From G965197675 sp965197675 (GTDB lineage: Bacteria; Chloroflexota; Dehalococcoidia; Plut-88900): a DNA stretch of 64,000 bases. Within the stretch, counting starts at the first letter, position 1; each line of letters opens with the position of its first letter. The notes beneath the pieces are model-generated. The model did not search any database, had not been told where the DNA came from, and saw nothing but the letters and a program-made list of their open reading frames with translations. Positions 18,406-27,824 of this stretch are shown here, one piece after another. The stretch covers positions 682,001 to 746,000 of the forward strand of contig OZ240221.1 of the NCBI GenBank assembly GCA_965197675.1. The letters are read 5' to 3'. Both the position numbers and the translations under genes were made by a program.

Positions 18406-18447
18406 CCTTGGTCGGTTCCGTTTGCCCAACCTGGCGAGAAGATTCAG

Positions 18448-18918
18448 CTAACCTTGAAACTTCCACGTATCTTGAGCGCCGCCTGATATACTCCATCGCG
18501 GCATTCGGTATTCGGTGTCTGAGAGCTCTTCAAAGACAACCTCCACGGGTCTGCCGATGGCCACTACATCTTCGTCATCGGTTAGTACGCCTACCACTCG
18601 AGTTAGAGAGCCATCGGGATTGGTACAATCGAGCAACTCGATTACCGCGACCACGTAAGGCACGGTGCTGACAAAGGCCTCCAGAATCGGGTGAACGACC
18701 ACGGTGTAGCTGTATATGATCCCTCCGCCCTTTGCTTGATACCATCCCAAGTCCATGGAATTGCACTTTGGACAGGCGGGATAAGGAGGAAAGAATTTGT
18801 GCTCGCATGCACTGCACTGGCGCACCAGAAAGCGTTTTTCCTTAGTGGCATCCCACCAGTCCTTGGTATCCGGGTCTGGGATTACGTCGAATAGAGAGTA
18901 ATCGATGGAACCAGGCAT
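18448..18918 (-). CDS. Zn-ribbon/OB-fold DUF35 acyl-CoA-associated protein
   Basis: The 156-residue protein has a rubredoxin-like zinc ribbon (C35, C38, C49, C52 in CSACEHKFFPPYPACPKC) followed by an OB-fold (residues 60-140), the DUF35 architecture. Such proteins pair with thiolase-like proteins and bind CoA thioesters; the best-studied case is the Ltp2-DUF35 aldolase of steroid side-chain degradation. The thiolase-like gene lies seven bases upstream on the same strand, so a complex is likely. The substrate is not deducible. Confidence 0.88.
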   Translation of the reverse strand: MPGSIDYSLFDVIPDPDTKDWWDATKEKRFLVRQCSACEHKFFPPYPACPKCNSMDLGWYQAKGGGIIYSYTVVVHPILEAFVSTVPYVVAVIELLDCTNPDGSLTRVVGVLTDDEDVVAIGRPVEVVFEELSDTEYRMPRWSISGGAQDTWKFQG

Positions 18919-18924
18919 AGTGAC

Positions 18925-20148
18925 CTACCTCCGGAGGACCATCGCGCTGCTCTGAGTCTCGCTTGACCAAGCGAGACAAGCGGCGACGTCGGCACTCTTT
19001 AGCTGTCGACACCCCTTGCTGCGGTCGTAGGTGTGCCTGCCCTCACCCCAGTCTGGACATGCATCGTCGGCACGGTGTCTTAGCTGGCGTACATTCTCGA
19101 TGACCATACTTATGCCATGGGTGTATCCTTCGGACAGATGCCCGCCAGAGAGATTGGATGGGAGCTTATTATCGATCTGAAGAGTGCCCCCCTCCACGAA
19201 ATGACCAGCTTCGCCCTCTCCACAGAAGCCGAAGGCCTCCAGCAGAATTAGGGAGGTGAAGGTAAAAGCGTCATAGCAGGATACGAGGTCTATATCGTCG
19301 TGGGTGACTCCAGACATACCGAAGAGTCTTTTCCGTCCATAATTCCCGCCTATGAAGTGGATCTTGGGCCTGCTCCAGCGCCAGGCGGGATCCTCGGATT
19401 GGGTGCGGGCTGTCCCTCCCATAATGAATACAGGAGGTTGACGCAGGTTGTAGGCCACCTCTCGAGGAGCCACGATGATGGCAGCCGCAACATCCGTCTC
19501 AAGGCAGCAATCGAAGAGCCTGAAGGGCTTGGATATCCAGCGGCTGTTGAGATAGTCGTCCATGGTTAGTGGGCGCTGGTAGAACCAGGCCTTGGGATTG
19601 AGGTTTGCATGCCTACGATGAGCTATTGCCACCTCTCCCATCTGCTGTGGAGTAAGGCCGTAGTCTCGCATGTAGCGCATGCAGGTTAGCCCGTGCTGCT
19701 GTGCTGGTGTGGTGAACCCCCACGTCGACCACATGTCGGTAATATTAGAAATCGTCTCTGATCGGGTTGGCCCACCCGGATCCTGCCCTCCTTGCCTCAC
19801 CCCGGATCTTCCGTTCATAGAGCGGAAGATGACCATGTTTCGACAGTATCCGGCCTCTATGAGGCCGATGGCCTGCGCCACCAAAGCCTCGGTGCTGGAG
19901 CCGCCACCGATGATGTCCAGGCAATAGCTGAGCCTCATGCCAAGAGAGCTGGCCACGTCTTCGGACGGAGCTGAGTCCAGGGCCTGATAAGAGGTCATTC
20001 CATCGATCTCACGGGGGCTCAAGCCAGCGTCGTCCATGGCCTTTTTGACGGCCTCGCATGCCATGGATAGAGTAGTGCGATTGGAAGGCCTCATGTGAGG
20101 AGTCTCCCCCACGCCCACTATGCAATATTTATCGGTTAGTGCTCCCAT
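18925..20148 (-). CDS. Thiolase-superfamily lipid-transfer-like protein
   Basis: The 407-residue protein has the thiolase fold layout of the SCP-x/Ltp group: KYCIVGVGETPHMRPSNRT at the start, the DIIGGGSSTEALVAQAIGLI helix, HRRHANLNPKAWF and a glycine-rich NLSGGHLSEGYTHG block near residue 335. The canonical thiolase nucleophile context is not evident, as in Ltp2-type retro-aldolases. It is followed by its DUF35 partner. The 3' part ends in an unusual cysteine-rich tail after residue 360. Confidence 0.88.
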   Translation of the reverse strand: MGALTDKYCIVGVGETPHMRPSNRTTLSMACEAVKKAMDDAGLSPREIDGMTSYQALDSAPSEDVASSLGMRLSYCLDIIGGGSSTEALVAQAIGLIEAGYCRNMVIFRSMNGRSGVRQGGQDPGGPTRSETISNITDMWSTWGFTTPAQQHGLTCMRYMRDYGLTPQQMGEVAIAHRRHANLNPKAWFYQRPLTMDDYLNSRWISKPFRLFDCCLETDVAAAIIVAPREVAYNLRQPPVFIMGGTARTQSEDPAWRWSRPKIHFIGGNYGRKRLFGMSGVTHDDIDLVSCYDAFTFTSLILLEAFGFCGEGEAGHFVEGGTLQIDNKLPSNLSGGHLSEGYTHGISMVIENVRQLRHRADDACPDWGEGRHTYDRSKGCRQLKSADVAACLAWSSETQSSAMVLRR

Positions 20149-20245
20149 TAAGGCTTCTTACGGCATTCCTGCCGAGAATAGGCACGATTATAGCACAGGA
20201 TGGACTTTTGTTTCCGATGGCGCGCGTCGCTGTGATAGAATCGAG

Positions 20246-20671
20246 ATGAGTTCTCTAATGTCGGATTTCAAGCTTATAGAGCACACGGCGGATGTGGGCA
20301 TCATGGCCTGGGGCAGGGATCTGAAAGAGGCCTTCGTCAATGCCGCTCGATGTCTCTTCAGCATCATGATAGATGCAAACAGGTCATCAGAGAGAGAGCT
20401 TAGACGGGTGGTGGTGACGGCAACGGACCGGGAGGCGCTGCTGGTGGAGTGGCTCAACGAACTTATCTATCTCTTCGACGCTGAGAGTCTGTTCTTCACC
20501 GGGTTTGACATCACATATCTAAGCGATATCCTACTCGAGGCAAACTGTTACGGAGAGAAAGTCGACCCAACGGTCCACGGGATCAAAACGGGCGTGAAAG
20601 CCGCTACTTATCACATGTTGGAGATAAAAGAAGAGAATGGGTTCCGTGCCCAAGTCCTGCTAGACATATAG
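20246..20671 (+). CDS. Archease
   Basis: The 141-residue protein matches archease: FKLIEHTADVGIMAWGRDL at the start, LVEWLNELIYLFDAE in the middle and a C-terminal VKAATYHMLEI segment, with the calcium-binding acidic residues (D in HTADVG, D and E near the LNEL helix). Archease accelerates guanylylation and turnover of the RNA ligase RtcB, encoded immediately downstream. ATG 20246 and ATG 20258 are both possible; the longer upstream frame overlaps the divergent thiolase gene and is unlikely. Confidence 0.92.
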   Translation: MSSLMSDFKLIEHTADVGIMAWGRDLKEAFVNAARCLFSIMIDANRSSERELRRVVVTATDREALLVEWLNELIYLFDAESLFFTGFDITYLSDILLEANCYGEKVDPTVHGIKTGVKAATYHMLEIKEENGFRAQVLLDI

Positions 20672-20681
20672 TTGACATGGG

Positions 20682-22142
20682 ATGAACACAACCACGAATA
20701 AGAAGACTCTTAAACTGGACGATTATCGATGGGAGCTTCCCCAGGACTATAAGGAGGGGATGCGGGTTCCAGGCATCATCTACGCCGACGAGGAGATGAT
20801 GCAGACCATAACCCAGGACCAATCACTGGAGCAGGTAGCTAACGTGGCCTTCCTGCCCGGCATAGTGGTGGCATCCATTGCCATGCCGGATATTCATTGG
20901 GGTTACGGCTTTCCCATTGGGGGAGTAGCCGCCACCCGGACAGAAGATGGCGTGATATCTCCGGGTGGAGTGGGATTCGATATTAACTGTGGGGTAAGGC
21001 TTCTACGAACCAGGTTGTCCGAAGAGGAGGTGGGTTCCAGGTTAAATGAGTTGGTAGCGCAGCTATACAGAGACGTGCCGTCTGGTGTTGGGACGCCGGG
21101 CAGAGTCAGGCTAAAGGGAAGTGAGATGGACGAAGTGCTGACGAAGGGCGGCAATTGGGCCGTGGAGAAGGGTCTGGGCGAGCCAGGAGACTTGGAGATG
21201 ACGGAGGAGAGGGGATGTATAGCAGGCGCCGACCCGACCAAGGTGAGTCCCAAGGCAAAGAGCAGAGGGGCCTCCCAGCTTGGGACTCTGGGGTCTGGGA
21301 ATCATTTTCTCGAAGTCGGTGTGGTTGATGAGGTCTATGACTCCGAAATTGCACGTGCTCTAGACCTGGATAGGATCGGGAGTGTCGTAGTCTGGATTCA
21401 CTGCGGCTCTCGAGGGCTGGGGCATCAGGTGTGTGAAGACTATCTGAGGGTGATGAACACTACGGCGAAGACTTATGACATAGATCTGCCCGACAGGCAA
21501 CTGGCCTGTGCGCCGGTAAACTCACCAGAGGGACAGGACTATCTGGCTGCTCTACGCTCCGCAGCCAACTTTGCCTGGGCTAATCGTCAGTGCATAGCCC
21601 ATTGGGTCAGGGAGTCCTTCAGCAGAGTGTTGAGGAAAAACCGCGAAGAGCTAGGCATAACTCAGGTTTACGACGTGGCTCATAACATAGCTAAGATAGA
21701 GAGCCATACGGTGTCTGGACAGAAGATGGAGCTTTGTGTCCACAGGAAGGGGTCTACCAGGTCCTTTCCGGCCAAGCATCCAGAGATACCGGAGATGTAT
21801 CGTTCTGTTGGCCAGCCTGTGTTGATCCCCGGAGACATGGGCCGCTATTCATTCGTGGCCGTTGGGACGTCCACGGCGATGGATGAGACCTTTGGTTCCA
21901 CCTGTCATGGAGCAGGGCGGCAGCAGAGCCGAGGTGGAGCACGAAGGCTTCTCAAGGGTGTGGATATATCTCAGAGGTTGGTAGACAAGGGGATAGTAGT
22001 GAGGGCCGGGAGCAAGGCTGGACTGGCGGAAGAGGCATCGGAGGCGTATAAAGACGCCGCCAAAGTGGTGGACGTGGCACATCAAGCAGGCATATCCCGA
22101 AGAGTAGTCAGAACTCGGCCTATAGGAGTAATAAAAGGGTAG
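20682..22142 (+). CDS. rtcB: RNA-splicing ligase RtcB
   Basis: The 486-residue GTP-dependent ligase joins 2',3'-cyclic phosphate (or 3'-phosphate) and 5'-OH RNA ends. The metal-binding Cys is in GGVGFDINCGVR, metal-binding His residues are in GSGNHFLEV and in the IHCGSRGLGHQV segment, and the guanylylated His is in TCHGAGR near residue 407. Length is normal. It starts ten bases after archease, so both are cotranscribed; in bacteria this pair usually repairs tRNA or rRNA breaks. Confidence 0.96.
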   Translation: MNTTTNKKTLKLDDYRWELPQDYKEGMRVPGIIYADEEMMQTITQDQSLEQVANVAFLPGIVVASIAMPDIHWGYGFPIGGVAATRTEDGVISPGGVGFDINCGVRLLRTRLSEEEVGSRLNELVAQLYRDVPSGVGTPGRVRLKGSEMDEVLTKGGNWAVEKGLGEPGDLEMTEERGCIAGADPTKVSPKAKSRGASQLGTLGSGNHFLEVGVVDEVYDSEIARALDLDRIGSVVVWIHCGSRGLGHQVCEDYLRVMNTTAKTYDIDLPDRQLACAPVNSPEGQDYLAALRSAANFAWANRQCIAHWVRESFSRVLRKNREELGITQVYDVAHNIAKIESHTVSGQKMELCVHRKGSTRSFPAKHPEIPEMYRSVGQPVLIPGDMGRYSFVAVGTSTAMDETFGSTCHGAGRQQSRGGARRLLKGVDISQRLVDKGIVVRAGSKAGLAEEASEAYKDAAKVVDVAHQAGISRRVVRTRPIGVIKG

Positions 22143-22163
22143 TCAGGCCGGAAAGGAAGAGTC

Positions 22164-22937
22164 ATGGGCTACGTTACAGTCGAAGGACGAAACATCAACT
22201 ACGTCTACTCTCAAGAAGCCGAGGCAGGGGTGAAGAAGGGCTATACAGTCCTTTTAGTGCATGGAGCCTACGACTCTCTGAATGTATGGTCGGCACAATA
22301 TCAGTTCTTGGAGCGAGACCATACTCCCATAGCTCTGGACCTGCCGGGGCACGGTGAGTCTCAAGGCCCACCTATAAATAATCCCGACGTCTTCCGACAG
22401 TTCATCAAAGCCTTTGTAGACGTCATGGGGTTGGCGCCCTTTGTGTTCTGTGGACACTCCATGGGAGGCTCCATGGCCTTGGACTACGCTCTTAACTATC
22501 CAGAGACCTTAAAAGGTCTCATATTGGTGGGTTCGTCACCCAGTTGGCCCCGAGATCCTGGATTTATAGAGGGATGGAGAGCAGACCCCCAGAAGGCCAA
22601 AGACGCCAGCGGCAGCAACCTCTTCTCTAAGAAAACCCCACAGCACATTATAGATAGATACGATCAACAGGCCAGAGCTAATCCCGCTGAGGTATGGCTG
22701 GCCGATGCTGAAAACTTCACTTCCTACAAACTGAATGATGAGATTCACCGAATCGATCTGCCAGCTCTCGCTATATGCGGAGACGAAGAGGCGTGGATCG
22801 AGGGGACCGAGGAGATCAACGCCAAGCTACCCAATTCTACTATGAAGATTGTGCCGGCGGCTGGTCACTCCATAATGGTGGAGCAGCCGGATCAGCTAAA
22901 CGAGGCTATAGGAGAGTTTCTCAAGACTATTTCCTAG
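22164..22937 (+). CDS. Alpha/beta-fold hydrolase
   Basis: The 257-residue protein carries the oxyanion HGAYDSLNVW, nucleophile elbow GHSMGGS (Ser near 100), an acid in CGDEEAW and catalytic His in AAGHSIM near residue 235. It is of typical length for cytosolic esterase/hydrolases. It begins 21 bases after rtcB on the same strand with AGGAAGAG upstream. The substrate cannot be told. Confidence 0.9.
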   Translation: MGYVTVEGRNINYVYSQEAEAGVKKGYTVLLVHGAYDSLNVWSAQYQFLERDHTPIALDLPGHGESQGPPINNPDVFRQFIKAFVDVMGLAPFVFCGHSMGGSMALDYALNYPETLKGLILVGSSPSWPRDPGFIEGWRADPQKAKDASGSNLFSKKTPQHIIDRYDQQARANPAEVWLADAENFTSYKLNDEIHRIDLPALAICGDEEAWIEGTEEINAKLPNSTMKIVPAAGHSIMVEQPDQLNEAIGEFLKTIS

Positions 22938-23055
22938 CGGGGAGAAAGAGGCTGGCTAAGCCGTAGGTTTGGTAGGCGGATCACGTCCAAGGCGCTAGGT
23001 ATGAGGCAGCCCCGCCCTTCTACGGTTCTGCTATCGTATTGGCTGCGCGAGCAGG

Positions 23056-25002
23056 CTATCCAGGCTCTGGGGTGGGTTTCTCTACAGGGGGCTCCTCTGG
23101 GGTCTTGTCCTCTTCAGTAGAAACGGGCGGCTTTGGAGCTTCCTTTACAGGCTCCTTTGGGCGAGCGGTAATTAGCTTAGACAGATCCTTGGACGCTGGG
23201 GCATTGAAGGCGGTCTCAAGGGCGTCGCCTTCTATTGTCTCCACTTGGATTACGTACTCGGCCAACTGGGTTAGCTTGGCTTTCTTCTTAGATAAGATAC
23301 CTCGAGCAGTGCTCTCGGCTTCGGATATCAGCTTCAGTATCTCTGTGTCGATCTCCACAGCTACCTTTTCACTGTAGTTACGCTGCTCGGATATCTCTCT
23401 TCCCAGGAACACCAGCTCTTCCTTATGGCCGAAGGTTCTCAGGCCCAGGCCATCGCCCATTCCATACTCAGTGATCATTCTGCGGGCGAGTTTGGTGGCA
23501 TGCTCCAAGTCGTTGCTGGCGCCTGTTGTAATCTCGTTGAAGATTATGTCTTCCGATACCCTTCCTCCGAGAGCCGTGGCGAGCATGGCCTTGAACTGAG
23601 AGCGATTGTACAGGTACCGGTCTTCGGCTGGTAGGAGGCGAGTGTAACCGCCCATGGTGCCCCTTGCCACAATGGATATCTTGTGGACGCGGTCTGAATG
23701 CTCCATCAACCGGGCCACCAAAGCATGTCCAACTTCGTGATAGGCGGTTATGGCCTTTTCCTTGGCACTTATCAACCGACTCTTTCGCTCCGGCCCTGCC
23801 ACCAATCGGTCTATGGCTTCCTCTACGTGTTGATTCGTAACGGTCTTAGAGTTGTAGCGGGCAGCTAATATTGCGGCCTCGTTAACCAGATTGGCCAGAT
23901 CGGCGCCACTGAAACCAGGAGTCTGCTTTGCCAGTACTTCCAGATCCATTGCAGAGTCCATGGGTTTGCCTTTGGAGTGCACTTCCAGGATGGCTTTTCT
24001 ACCGTTGATGTCGGGCAGATCAAGGACCACCTTCCGGTCAAATCGGCCTGGCCTGAGCAGCGCAGGGTCCAGGATGTCGGGTCTGTTGGTTGCGGCCAGT
24101 ACTATGACATTCGTGCTGCTGTCGAAGCCGTCCATCTCCACCAGGATCTGGTTAAGGGTCTGCTCTCGTTCATCATGGCCTCCTCCGAGGCCGGCGCCAC
24201 GGTGCCTGCCAACTGCATCGATCTCATCGACGAATACGATACAAGGGGCATTCCGCTTAGCCTGGTCAAAAAGGTCCCTTACCCTGGAGGCGCCTACACC
24301 CACGAACATCTCCACGAACTCACTACCACTGATGGAGAAGAAGGGTGCGCCGGCCTCGCCTGCGACTGCTCTACTAAGGAGGGTCTTGCCCGTACCAGGA
24401 GACCCGACCAGTAGGACTCCTCGAGGAACTCTGGCACCCAGAGCCGAGAACTTCTCGGGAAAACGCAGGAACTCCACTACTTCTTGTAAGTCTTGCTTGG
24501 CCTCTTCAACACCGGCTACGTCTGTGAAGGTTACAGTTGGCTTGTTGCCCACGAACATCCGGGCCCTACTTCTACCGAATCCCAGGGCCTGGTTGTTACC
24601 CCCCTGGGCTTGTCGGAGCAGGAACAGGAGCACTGCGCCGAAGAAAATCAAGGGTAGGAAGTTGATGAAGATAGAGAATAAAGCGCTTAGCTGACTTTTT
24701 TCTTTGACCGTTACCTTGGGCCCTGTGCCTGGCGGGATATCGGCATCGCTGAGCAGGTCCACGATGCTGGATCCGCCCTCTTTTCTAGATTTGAAGCTCT
24801 TATCGTCTACCGTTGTTATGTTTAGCTTGTCCCCGTCGACTTCGATCTCTCGGATTTGGTCACTCTTGGCCATCGATATTACGGTGGTGATATCGATATC
24901 CTCGGAGCCTCCGGGGGGCTGGAACAAAGTGAAGATGATAGCAATTACGGCTATGATGATGATCAGGTATATGAAATTGCTTCTCATTCCCCTGAGACCC
25001 AC
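23056..25002 (-). CDS. ftsH: ATP-dependent zinc metalloprotease FtsH
   Basis: This 648-residue membrane AAA+ protease has N-terminal membrane helices near residues 8-26 and 105-125, Walker A GSPGTGKT, Walker B IVFVDEIDAVG, the second region of homology ending in LLRPGRFDR, and the zinc site HEVGH. The C-terminus is a proline/glutamate-rich tail (TPEEPPVEKPTPEPG). GGAGGAG placed five bases upstream selects the GTG start at 25002 over the ATG five codons later. It degrades misfolded membrane and regulatory proteins. Confidence 0.97.
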   Translation of the reverse strand: MGLRGMRSNFIYLIIIIAVIAIIFTLFQPPGGSEDIDITTVISMAKSDQIREIEVDGDKLNITTVDDKSFKSRKEGGSSIVDLLSDADIPPGTGPKVTVKEKSQLSALFSIFINFLPLIFFGAVLLFLLRQAQGGNNQALGFGRSRARMFVGNKPTVTFTDVAGVEEAKQDLQEVVEFLRFPEKFSALGARVPRGVLLVGSPGTGKTLLSRAVAGEAGAPFFSISGSEFVEMFVGVGASRVRDLFDQAKRNAPCIVFVDEIDAVGRHRGAGLGGGHDEREQTLNQILVEMDGFDSSTNVIVLAATNRPDILDPALLRPGRFDRKVVLDLPDINGRKAILEVHSKGKPMDSAMDLEVLAKQTPGFSGADLANLVNEAAILAARYNSKTVTNQHVEEAIDRLVAGPERKSRLISAKEKAITAYHEVGHALVARLMEHSDRVHKISIVARGTMGGYTRLLPAEDRYLYNRSQFKAMLATALGGRVSEDIIFNEITTGASNDLEHATKLARRMITEYGMGDGLGLRTFGHKEELVFLGREISEQRNYSEKVAVEIDTEILKLISEAESTARGILSKKKAKLTQLAEYVIQVETIEGDALETAFNAPASKDLSKLITARPKEPVKEAPKPPVSTEEDKTPEEPPVEKPTPEPG

Positions 25003-25050
25003 TAGCTCCTCCTCTAATCGCAGGTAGGGAGGGAAGACCTGCTACAAGCC

Positions 25051-25079
25051 ATTATATACTATATTGGATGCGCATCAAA
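25051..25079 (-). promoter_or_regulatory. Candidate ftsH promoter
   Basis: On the minus strand TTTGAT (25079-25074) and TATAAT (25056-25051) are 17 bases apart, about 50 bases upstream of the ftsH start. Confidence 0.55.
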
Positions 25080-25096
25080 ATCGCGGCTATAGCGTC

Positions 25097-25126
25097 TTGT
25101 TTGGCCAAGCTTGCGTGTACTATACT
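25097..25126 (+). promoter_or_regulatory. Candidate promoter of the greA-like gene
   Basis: TTGTTT (25097-25102) and TATACT (25121-25126) are 18 bases apart, pointing rightward, divergent from the ftsH promoter. The -35 box is weak. Confidence 0.4.
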
Positions 25127-25254
25127 CGTCTTCAAGCCTACTTAAGTGCAGACTCTGTATACTCCATTCGACAATTTAGATGAGGCTCCTCGAAGAAGCG
25201 GTCTAAGCGATAGAAGGGAGTCCAAGCAACCAGGAGGGAGGGCTAGCAAAGAGA

Positions 25255-26058
25255 ATGGATGGAAACCTAGATGTAACGCTATCTGAAATGGCATCCCGCT
25301 TCTTCTCATCCCTTTCTCCCGAGAAGCGTCAGGAGTCCCTGCCCAAGATCACCAAGTTCATTCGCTGGTGTGGGAGAGATAGGATCATTTCACATCTGAC
25401 GGGCAGGGAGGTCGAAGAATATGCTCTGGGGCAGCGCGGCTCCTCCGGAGCTGGAAAAAACGACAAACACATCAAGGCTTTCCTCTCCTTCTCCTACAAG
25501 CAGGGGGTTACCAAAAGCAACCTCTCCTCCAGCTACAAACCCAGGAAAAGTACTGTACAAGCTACTTCTTCACGAAGGCACCAAACTACCCTCACTCATT
25601 TAACGAAGGAGGGATACGAAAAGATACAAGCAGAGTTGAAAGAGCTAAAGGGACTTAGGGGCCAATTGGCTACGGATATACTTAAAGCGGCAGCCGACAA
25701 AGACTTCCGTGAGAACGCCCCGTTGGAGGCAGCTCGAGAGAGGCAGGGTCAAGTCGAATCTAAGATCAGGGAGTTGGAGGAGACCATTAATTCTGCCGTA
25801 GTTTTAGAGAAAGGGCAAGCCAGAGCTCAAGAAGTCAGGGCGTCCATCGGAAACTCTGTGTCGGTTAAAGACCTGTCCAACGGCGAGGATCTCGTATATA
25901 TGCTGGTCGCACCCACCGAGGCCAGGCTAGCGGACGGGAAGCTATCAATAGAGTCTCCCGTGGGGAAGGCCTTGCTGGGCCGAGGGGCAGGTGAAGAGGT
26001 GGAAGTACAGGTGCCGGCAGGGACCTTTAGATATCGTATTGAGGGTATCAATTCCTGA
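25255..26058 (+). CDS. greA: GreA-type transcription factor with extra N-terminal domain
   Basis: The C-terminal 155 residues (113-267) form a complete GreA: coiled-coil with the acidic tip DFRENAPLEAARERQ (D150, E153), then the FKBP-like domain ending GTFRYRIEGI. GreA rescues backtracked RNA polymerase by stimulating transcript cleavage. The first 100 residues are not in ordinary GreA (about 158 residues). They are basic and helical (ITKFIRWCGRDRIISHLTGREV and then KHIKAFLSFSYKQGVTKSNL; read as two segments) and resemble the core-binding SAM-like domain of tyrosine recombinases. A lysine/serine-rich linker joins the parts. The ATG at 25255 has a GGAGGGAGGG tract rather far upstream. Confidence 0.88.
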   Translation: MDGNLDVTLSEMASRFFSSLSPEKRQESLPKITKFIRWCGRDRIISHLTGREVEEYALGQRGSSGAGKNDKHIKAFLSFSYKQGVTKSNLSSSYKPRKSTVQATSSRRHQTTLTHLTKEGYEKIQAELKELKGLRGQLATDILKAAADKDFRENAPLEAARERQGQVESKIRELEETINSAVVLEKGQARAQEVRASIGNSVSVKDLSNGEDLVYMLVAPTEARLADGKLSIESPVGKALLGRGAGEEVEVQVPAGTFRYRIEGINS

Positions 26059-26318
26059 TTAGCTCTCTACAAGTTGTCGCTCGCAAAGGACCTTGGAGAA
26101 GACCCTTTTGTCTTTTAAAGAGCAGATAAGCTGGGCTACGGCGGTTTATTTTGTTCGCCGGTCATCTGTTCTCGGGGTTCCAGGTTGCTCGTTTAGCTTT
26201 TGCTGCCCTTTATCTACTATTAACCGTAGTGCTGCTTTTCTCCTACCGAGCCGCTGCTAGCTCGCGTACCTAGAGTGTTCTCCGACGCCGTGGCTATATT
26301 GAGGCCGAGCTCTGGCTC

Positions 26319-27719
26319 CTAGCGAGGGTTACTACCGGCCCCAGCCCTTACAGGCGAGGTTAAGCACAGTATCTCCATCAACTCAGATATGTCAGGCAGC
26401 TCTTCAAGGCTATTGAGCAGATCGATCGATCGTTGAGTCTGGTCGGGAGAGAGGATCTTCTTGGTGCAGTCTCTATACTTGGACTCCAACTCGTTCTGAG
26501 ATAAGGGGTTCTGTGGGGAGCCCCTGGCTTCCGTCACCCTTTGGACATGCTCACTCCCATCTTTCATCACTACTCGCGCTTCCACGTGTCCGGAGCTATC
26601 TATTATCACCTGTTCCTGATCAGGATCATGCCTCAGCTCTACCCTGGCTGACATATCTTGTACCTCCGGTCTTATGACTCGCTCGTCATCGAAAGTATCG
26701 AGGGTGATCTGACGGTCAACCAAAGCTGAGGCGACGCAGAACTCCATGCAAAATTTTCCCTCGAGGCCGTTGGCGGCTCGACTATACAAGAGTGCGATGT
26801 CTTCTCCAGGGGGCATCGTTATCTCGACTTTGACTACTTCTTGCGGTGGGGGTTGATGGGTTTCCACTATCCGGTGCACCGCGTCCAGGGTGCGGTGCAC
26901 GTTGTAACAACACGGGTACTTCTTGACACCAATGCCAGAAGAGAGGATTTCCCATGGACTTCCCAACGAGTCGATAGTAATCTCCGGGTTACTATCCGAT
27001 ATTGAGAAGACACGGCAAAACCCCAGAGAGGTGTCTAAAATCTCCGCGGAGGACGTAAAACCCTTCTGAGCAAGGAGAGCCGCTTGAATACCATTCCTGG
27101 AGGCGAGTCCCACGTGAAGGGGTTTGGTCATGGTCCCGAAGTTTAACCGGATTCCACCAGCCATGGACGCAGCAATTCCCAATGCCATTCTGGTGCTGTT
27201 CGCGTCCAGCCTCAAAAGCTTGGAGCAGGCCGCTGCTACACCCAGGGTCCCAAGGACCGAGGTTGCATGCCAACCCTTTACGTAGTGGGTCGGGCCTACG
27301 GCTAGACCCAGCTTACACTCCACCTCGAAGCCCGCTACGAAGGCTTCCAGGACCTCTTTGCCACTGGTTTCCATCTCTTCGCCTAAAGAGGTGATGGCTG
27401 CTATCAGCGGTGCGCTGGGATGCCCCATCATGGGATCGTTCACATCGTCGAAATCCAGCGCATGAGACATGGTGCCATTAATCAGGGCTGCATTGATAGA
27501 ATCGGTCTTCTCACCAGTGCCGATAATCCCGGCGACAGGTTTTCCTGTTCGATCCTCCAGCATCTCCCTTACGATTCGAGCCGATTCATCGTGGGAGGCT
27601 GCCAGGGTAACTCCCAAGGTGTCAAGAAAGGCCCTCTTGCTCAGGTGTACAGCCTCTTGAGGGATATCGCTCCACTTAGTACCGGCTATGAAGTCCGCTA
27701 TGGCATCGGTGACTTTCAT
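26319..27719 (-). CDS. MmgE/PrpD family protein
   Basis: The 466-residue protein has the MmgE/PrpD layout: all-helical domain with GTMSHALDFDDVND and GHPSAP motifs, then the alpha/beta lid domain with KKYPCCYNVHRTLDAV. Family members include 2-methylcitrate dehydratase and cis-aconitate decarboxylase; substrate here is unassigned. An upstream frame extends into repeat C, but GAGGGGGA seven bases before ATG 27719 marks the real start. It stands alone, with 260 featureless bases downstream. Confidence 0.88.
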   Translation of the reverse strand: MKVTDAIADFIAGTKWSDIPQEAVHLSKRAFLDTLGVTLAASHDESARIVREMLEDRTGKPVAGIIGTGEKTDSINAALINGTMSHALDFDDVNDPMMGHPSAPLIAAITSLGEEMETSGKEVLEAFVAGFEVECKLGLAVGPTHYVKGWHATSVLGTLGVAAACSKLLRLDANSTRMALGIAASMAGGIRLNFGTMTKPLHVGLASRNGIQAALLAQKGFTSSAEILDTSLGFCRVFSISDSNPEITIDSLGSPWEILSSGIGVKKYPCCYNVHRTLDAVHRIVETHQPPPQEVVKVEITMPPGEDIALLYSRAANGLEGKFCMEFCVASALVDRQITLDTFDDERVIRPEVQDMSARVELRHDPDQEQVIIDSSGHVEARVVMKDGSEHVQRVTEARGSPQNPLSQNELESKYRDCTKKILSPDQTQRSIDLLNSLEELPDISELMEILCLTSPVRAGAGSNPR

Positions 27720-27824
27720 CTCTGTCCCCCTCGCTGATGGAACTGATACGTGCATTATCCTTCCACCGGTGCTTTCTTTCAATGAGCTGGTCATAGATGC
27801 CCCACCTCCAACACCCTTTCCCCC

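Larger units (their letters stand above)
17006..18447. other. Repeat-rich intergenic region
   Basis: About 1.4 kb without a supported gene. It contains 30-nt-period repeats (17255-17324), two family C repeats, partial family A cores (about 17405-17560 and 18055-18150) and sequence at 17100-17250 that resembles mobile-element margin but carries no recognisable protein. Confidence 0.6.

Noticed and set aside
17363..18496. Several 60-110 residue frames within the repeat region
   Set aside because: Translations such as PSFPCLARESG-like strings come from the palindromic repeats and recur in all frames of other copies.
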